5,750 nucleotides of DNA, taken from contig FR894567.1 in assembly GCA_000436115.1 (NCBI GenBank), positions 1-5,750 on the forward strand. The letters run 5' to 3'. Both the position numbers and the translations under genes were made by a program. Below the pieces are notes generated by a model, which saw only the letters and a list, made by a program, of their open reading frames with translations, did no database searches and was not told where the DNA came from. This DNA comes from Firmicutes bacterium CAG:534. GTDB lineage: Bacteria > Bacillota > Clostridia > Lachnospirales > Lachnospiraceae. Positions 4,240 through 5,750 of this stretch are shown here, one piece after another (position 1 is the first letter of the stretch; every line of letters begins with the position of its first letter).

Positions 4240-5736
4240 ATGAAAAATCTGATAAAAAGAGAATGGATGTGCATAGGCTTCTGCCTTGTAATTGCATTTG
4301 CAGGACTGATGATCTGTTCCAGATCCTCCTTCCTTTATCCCTATAATGACTGGAATGATGCAAACAGCTATTTTACAATGGGAAAAGGGATGATGAACGG
4401 ACTGGTCATTTACAGGGATCTCTACGACCAGAAGGGGCCTTATCTGTACCTGCTCTATGGAATTGCCTATTTGATCTCCCATACTACCTTCAGGGGAGTG
4501 TTTCTGCTGGAAATCCTGGCCATAGGCAGCTTTCTGTATATTTGCAGCCGGATCATGGGACTTTTTATGAGCAGAAAGTGGACGTACTTTTTGTTACCCA
4601 TTTTGGAAATAGCGGTGCTTACCTCCAAAAGCTTTTATTTTGGCGGTGCGGCAGAGGAATTCTGCCTGCCGCTTTTGGCGGGAAGCCTTTATCTCAGCAT
4701 ACGCTGGTTTAAAGACCATGCCTGTGAAAGTCCCAGGATCAGGGAACTGTTTTATATCGGCCTTATGGCGGGCGTGGTTATGCTGGTTAAATATACAATG
4801 CTGGGGCTCTATGCGGGCCTTATGCTGATGATGGCAGGGGCGTTCCTCGGAAAGAGGGATATCAAGGGACTTTTTAAGGGCTGCGGTGGCTTTCTTGCAG
4901 GAATGCTGCTTCCGGTGATCCCCTGGCTTATTTATTTTGGATGGAAGAAAGGGCTTTCGGCCTGGTATGAATGTTATATTTACAACAATATCTTTTTTTA
5001 CAGCAATTTCGAGCAGGAAGCCTTGGGAATAGGGCAGAGGATTTATGAACTCTGTAAGCTGCTGCTCTGGCTTTTTGTGGATAACCCTTTTTTCTTTGGA
5101 CTGATCCTGATCGGAATGGTTTTTCTGCTGGTATCAAAGCAGTTTCGGTGGTTTGAAAAGCTGAATATCATCGTGATGGCAGGGCTTTTGTTTCTTGGAA
5201 TTTATGTGGGAGGCTCCAATCTGCCCTACTATGCCATTCCGTTGACCGTATTTGCAGTAACGGGGCTTTTGCCCTTTGGAAGGCTTCTGGATCGGATTAG
5301 TACAGGGGAAGGAAAAAGGCTGCCTTATGCTATGACGACAGTCTGCGTGGTTCTCTGTATGGGGCTTTCTTACCGCTTATCCATGAATACGCCCTTTATG
5401 CAGCAAAGCAAGGAGGAGTATTTTCTTTCCAGGTTTCAGAAGATCGTAGAAGAGGAAGAAAATCCCACACTGTTAAACATTGGCTGTCTGGATGCAGGAC
5501 TTTATACGGCAGCAGATATTATTCCAAACTGCCGTTTCTTTCAGACCAACGGGATCGGACTTCAAGAAATGTTCCGGGAACAGGAACGCTATATGGAGGA
5601 AGGAAGGATCAAGTTTGTGCTGTCTAGGGATGACGGGGGAATGACTGTGCCGGATCATTATGAGCTGGCAGCGCAGGAGCAGTATCAGTGGGATGGAAAA
5701 AGCTTTGTGTATTCCCTCTATCAATTAAGAGAATAG
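4240..5736 (+). CDS. GT-C fold polytopic membrane glycosyltransferase (GT39/ArnT/PMT-like)
   Basis: A 498-residue membrane protein with about ten to eleven hydrophobic helices between residues 10 and 380, then a soluble tail of about 120 residues predicted outside the cell. The first extracytoplasmic loop has YNDWNDAN (35-42), with Asp37 and Asp40 in the place where GT-C enzymes carry the catalytic or metal-binding acid. Next comes YRDLYDQKGP (58-67), a hallmark of the GT39-like branch. EEFCLP (139-144) lies just before a later helix. Enzymes of this fold use polyprenyl-phosphate sugars and transfer the sugar outside the membrane to a polymer, lipid or protein. The preceding UbiA gene, 12 bases upstream, would supply a lipid-phosphate pentose, so a pentosyl (arabinosyl or ribosyl) transferase is the favoured guess; donor and acceptor cannot be read from sequence. 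A strong GGAGGGGG site (4229-4236) precedes the ATG. The gene is complete (TAG at 5734-5736) and no terminator is visible before the window ends, so the operon may continue. Confidence 0.85.
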   Translation: MKNLIKREWMCIGFCLVIAFAGLMICSRSSFLYPYNDWNDANSYFTMGKGMMNGLVIYRDLYDQKGPYLYLLYGIAYLISHTTFRGVFLLEILAIGSFLYICSRIMGLFMSRKWTYFLLPILEIAVLTSKSFYFGGAAEEFCLPLLAGSLYLSIRWFKDHACESPRIRELFYIGLMAGVVMLVKYTMLGLYAGLMLMMAGAFLGKRDIKGLFKGCGGFLAGMLLPVIPWLIYFGWKKGLSAWYECYIYNNIFFYSNFEQEALGIGQRIYELCKLLLWLFVDNPFFFGLILIGMVFLLVSKQFRWFEKLNIIVMAGLLFLGIYVGGSNLPYYAIPLTVFAVTGLLPFGRLLDRISTGEGKRLPYAMTTVCVVLCMGLSYRLSMNTPFMQQSKEEYFLSRFQKIVEEEENPTLLNIGCLDAGLYTAADIIPNCRFFQTNGIGLQEMFREQERYMEEGRIKFVLSRDDGGMTVPDHYELAAQEQYQWDGKSFVYSLYQLRE

Positions 5737-5750
5737 TGTAAAATTGACCT

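Noticed and set aside
5744..5749. TTGACC as a -35 for a following gene
   Set aside because: A single near-match hexamer at the edge of the window with no -10 visible; it cannot be supported.

Overview
The window looks like chromosomal DNA from an anaerobic, low-to-mid-GC Firmicute, most likely a Lachnospiraceae-type Clostridium (cluster XIVa). The reasons are textbook sigma-A promoters, purine-rich Shine-Dalgarno sites, rubrerythrin-based peroxide defence, and the style of the ABC-F and membrane glycosyltransferase proteins. The family-level placement is inference. No insertion sequence, CRISPR array, tRNA or rRNA is visible.

Layout from left to right. (1) Bases 1-290 hold no convincing gene. 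Two intrinsic terminators face left at the far edge (16-36 and 57-108). They are followed by a block that is G-rich on the minus strand and contains a 13-bp direct repeat 64 bp apart. (2) 291-1847 on the minus strand is a complete 518-residue ABC-F ATPase, a ribosome-acting translation factor. (3) 1848-1973 is a compact divergent control region. It has one perfect TTGACA-N17-TATAAT promoter on each strand and two Fur/PerR-family-like operators placed 31 bp apart around the rightward promoter. The leftward promoter predicts an essentially leaderless ABC-F mRNA. (4) 1974-2996 is a two-gene oxidative-stress operon: an FMN flavin reductase that lacks the rubredoxin domain found in fused relatives, and a classical rubrerythrin. 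(5) 2997-3297 is a 300-base gap. It starts with an AT-only palindrome over the rubrerythrin stop, then holds candidate -10 boxes, a potential pseudoknot RNA (9-bp and 11-bp crossing helices), and a terminator-like hairpin with a U-rich tail. (6) 3298-5736 is an operon of a UbiA-family polyprenyl transferase, resembling decaprenyl-phosphate phosphoribosyltransferase, and a GT-C polytopic glycosyltransferase.

How the genes work together. The flavin reductase probably passes NAD(P)H electrons through FMN to rubrerythrin, which reduces hydrogen peroxide. The operators suggest repression by a peroxide- or metal-sensing Fur-family protein. The UbiA and GT-C pair suggests a lipid-linked pentose donor and the enzyme that transfers the sugar to an envelope polymer outside the membrane, as in mycobacterial arabinan synthesis; this is inferred from family knowledge. 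The two items most worth a second look are the structured RNA candidate ahead of the UbiA gene and the architecture of the divergent promoter region.
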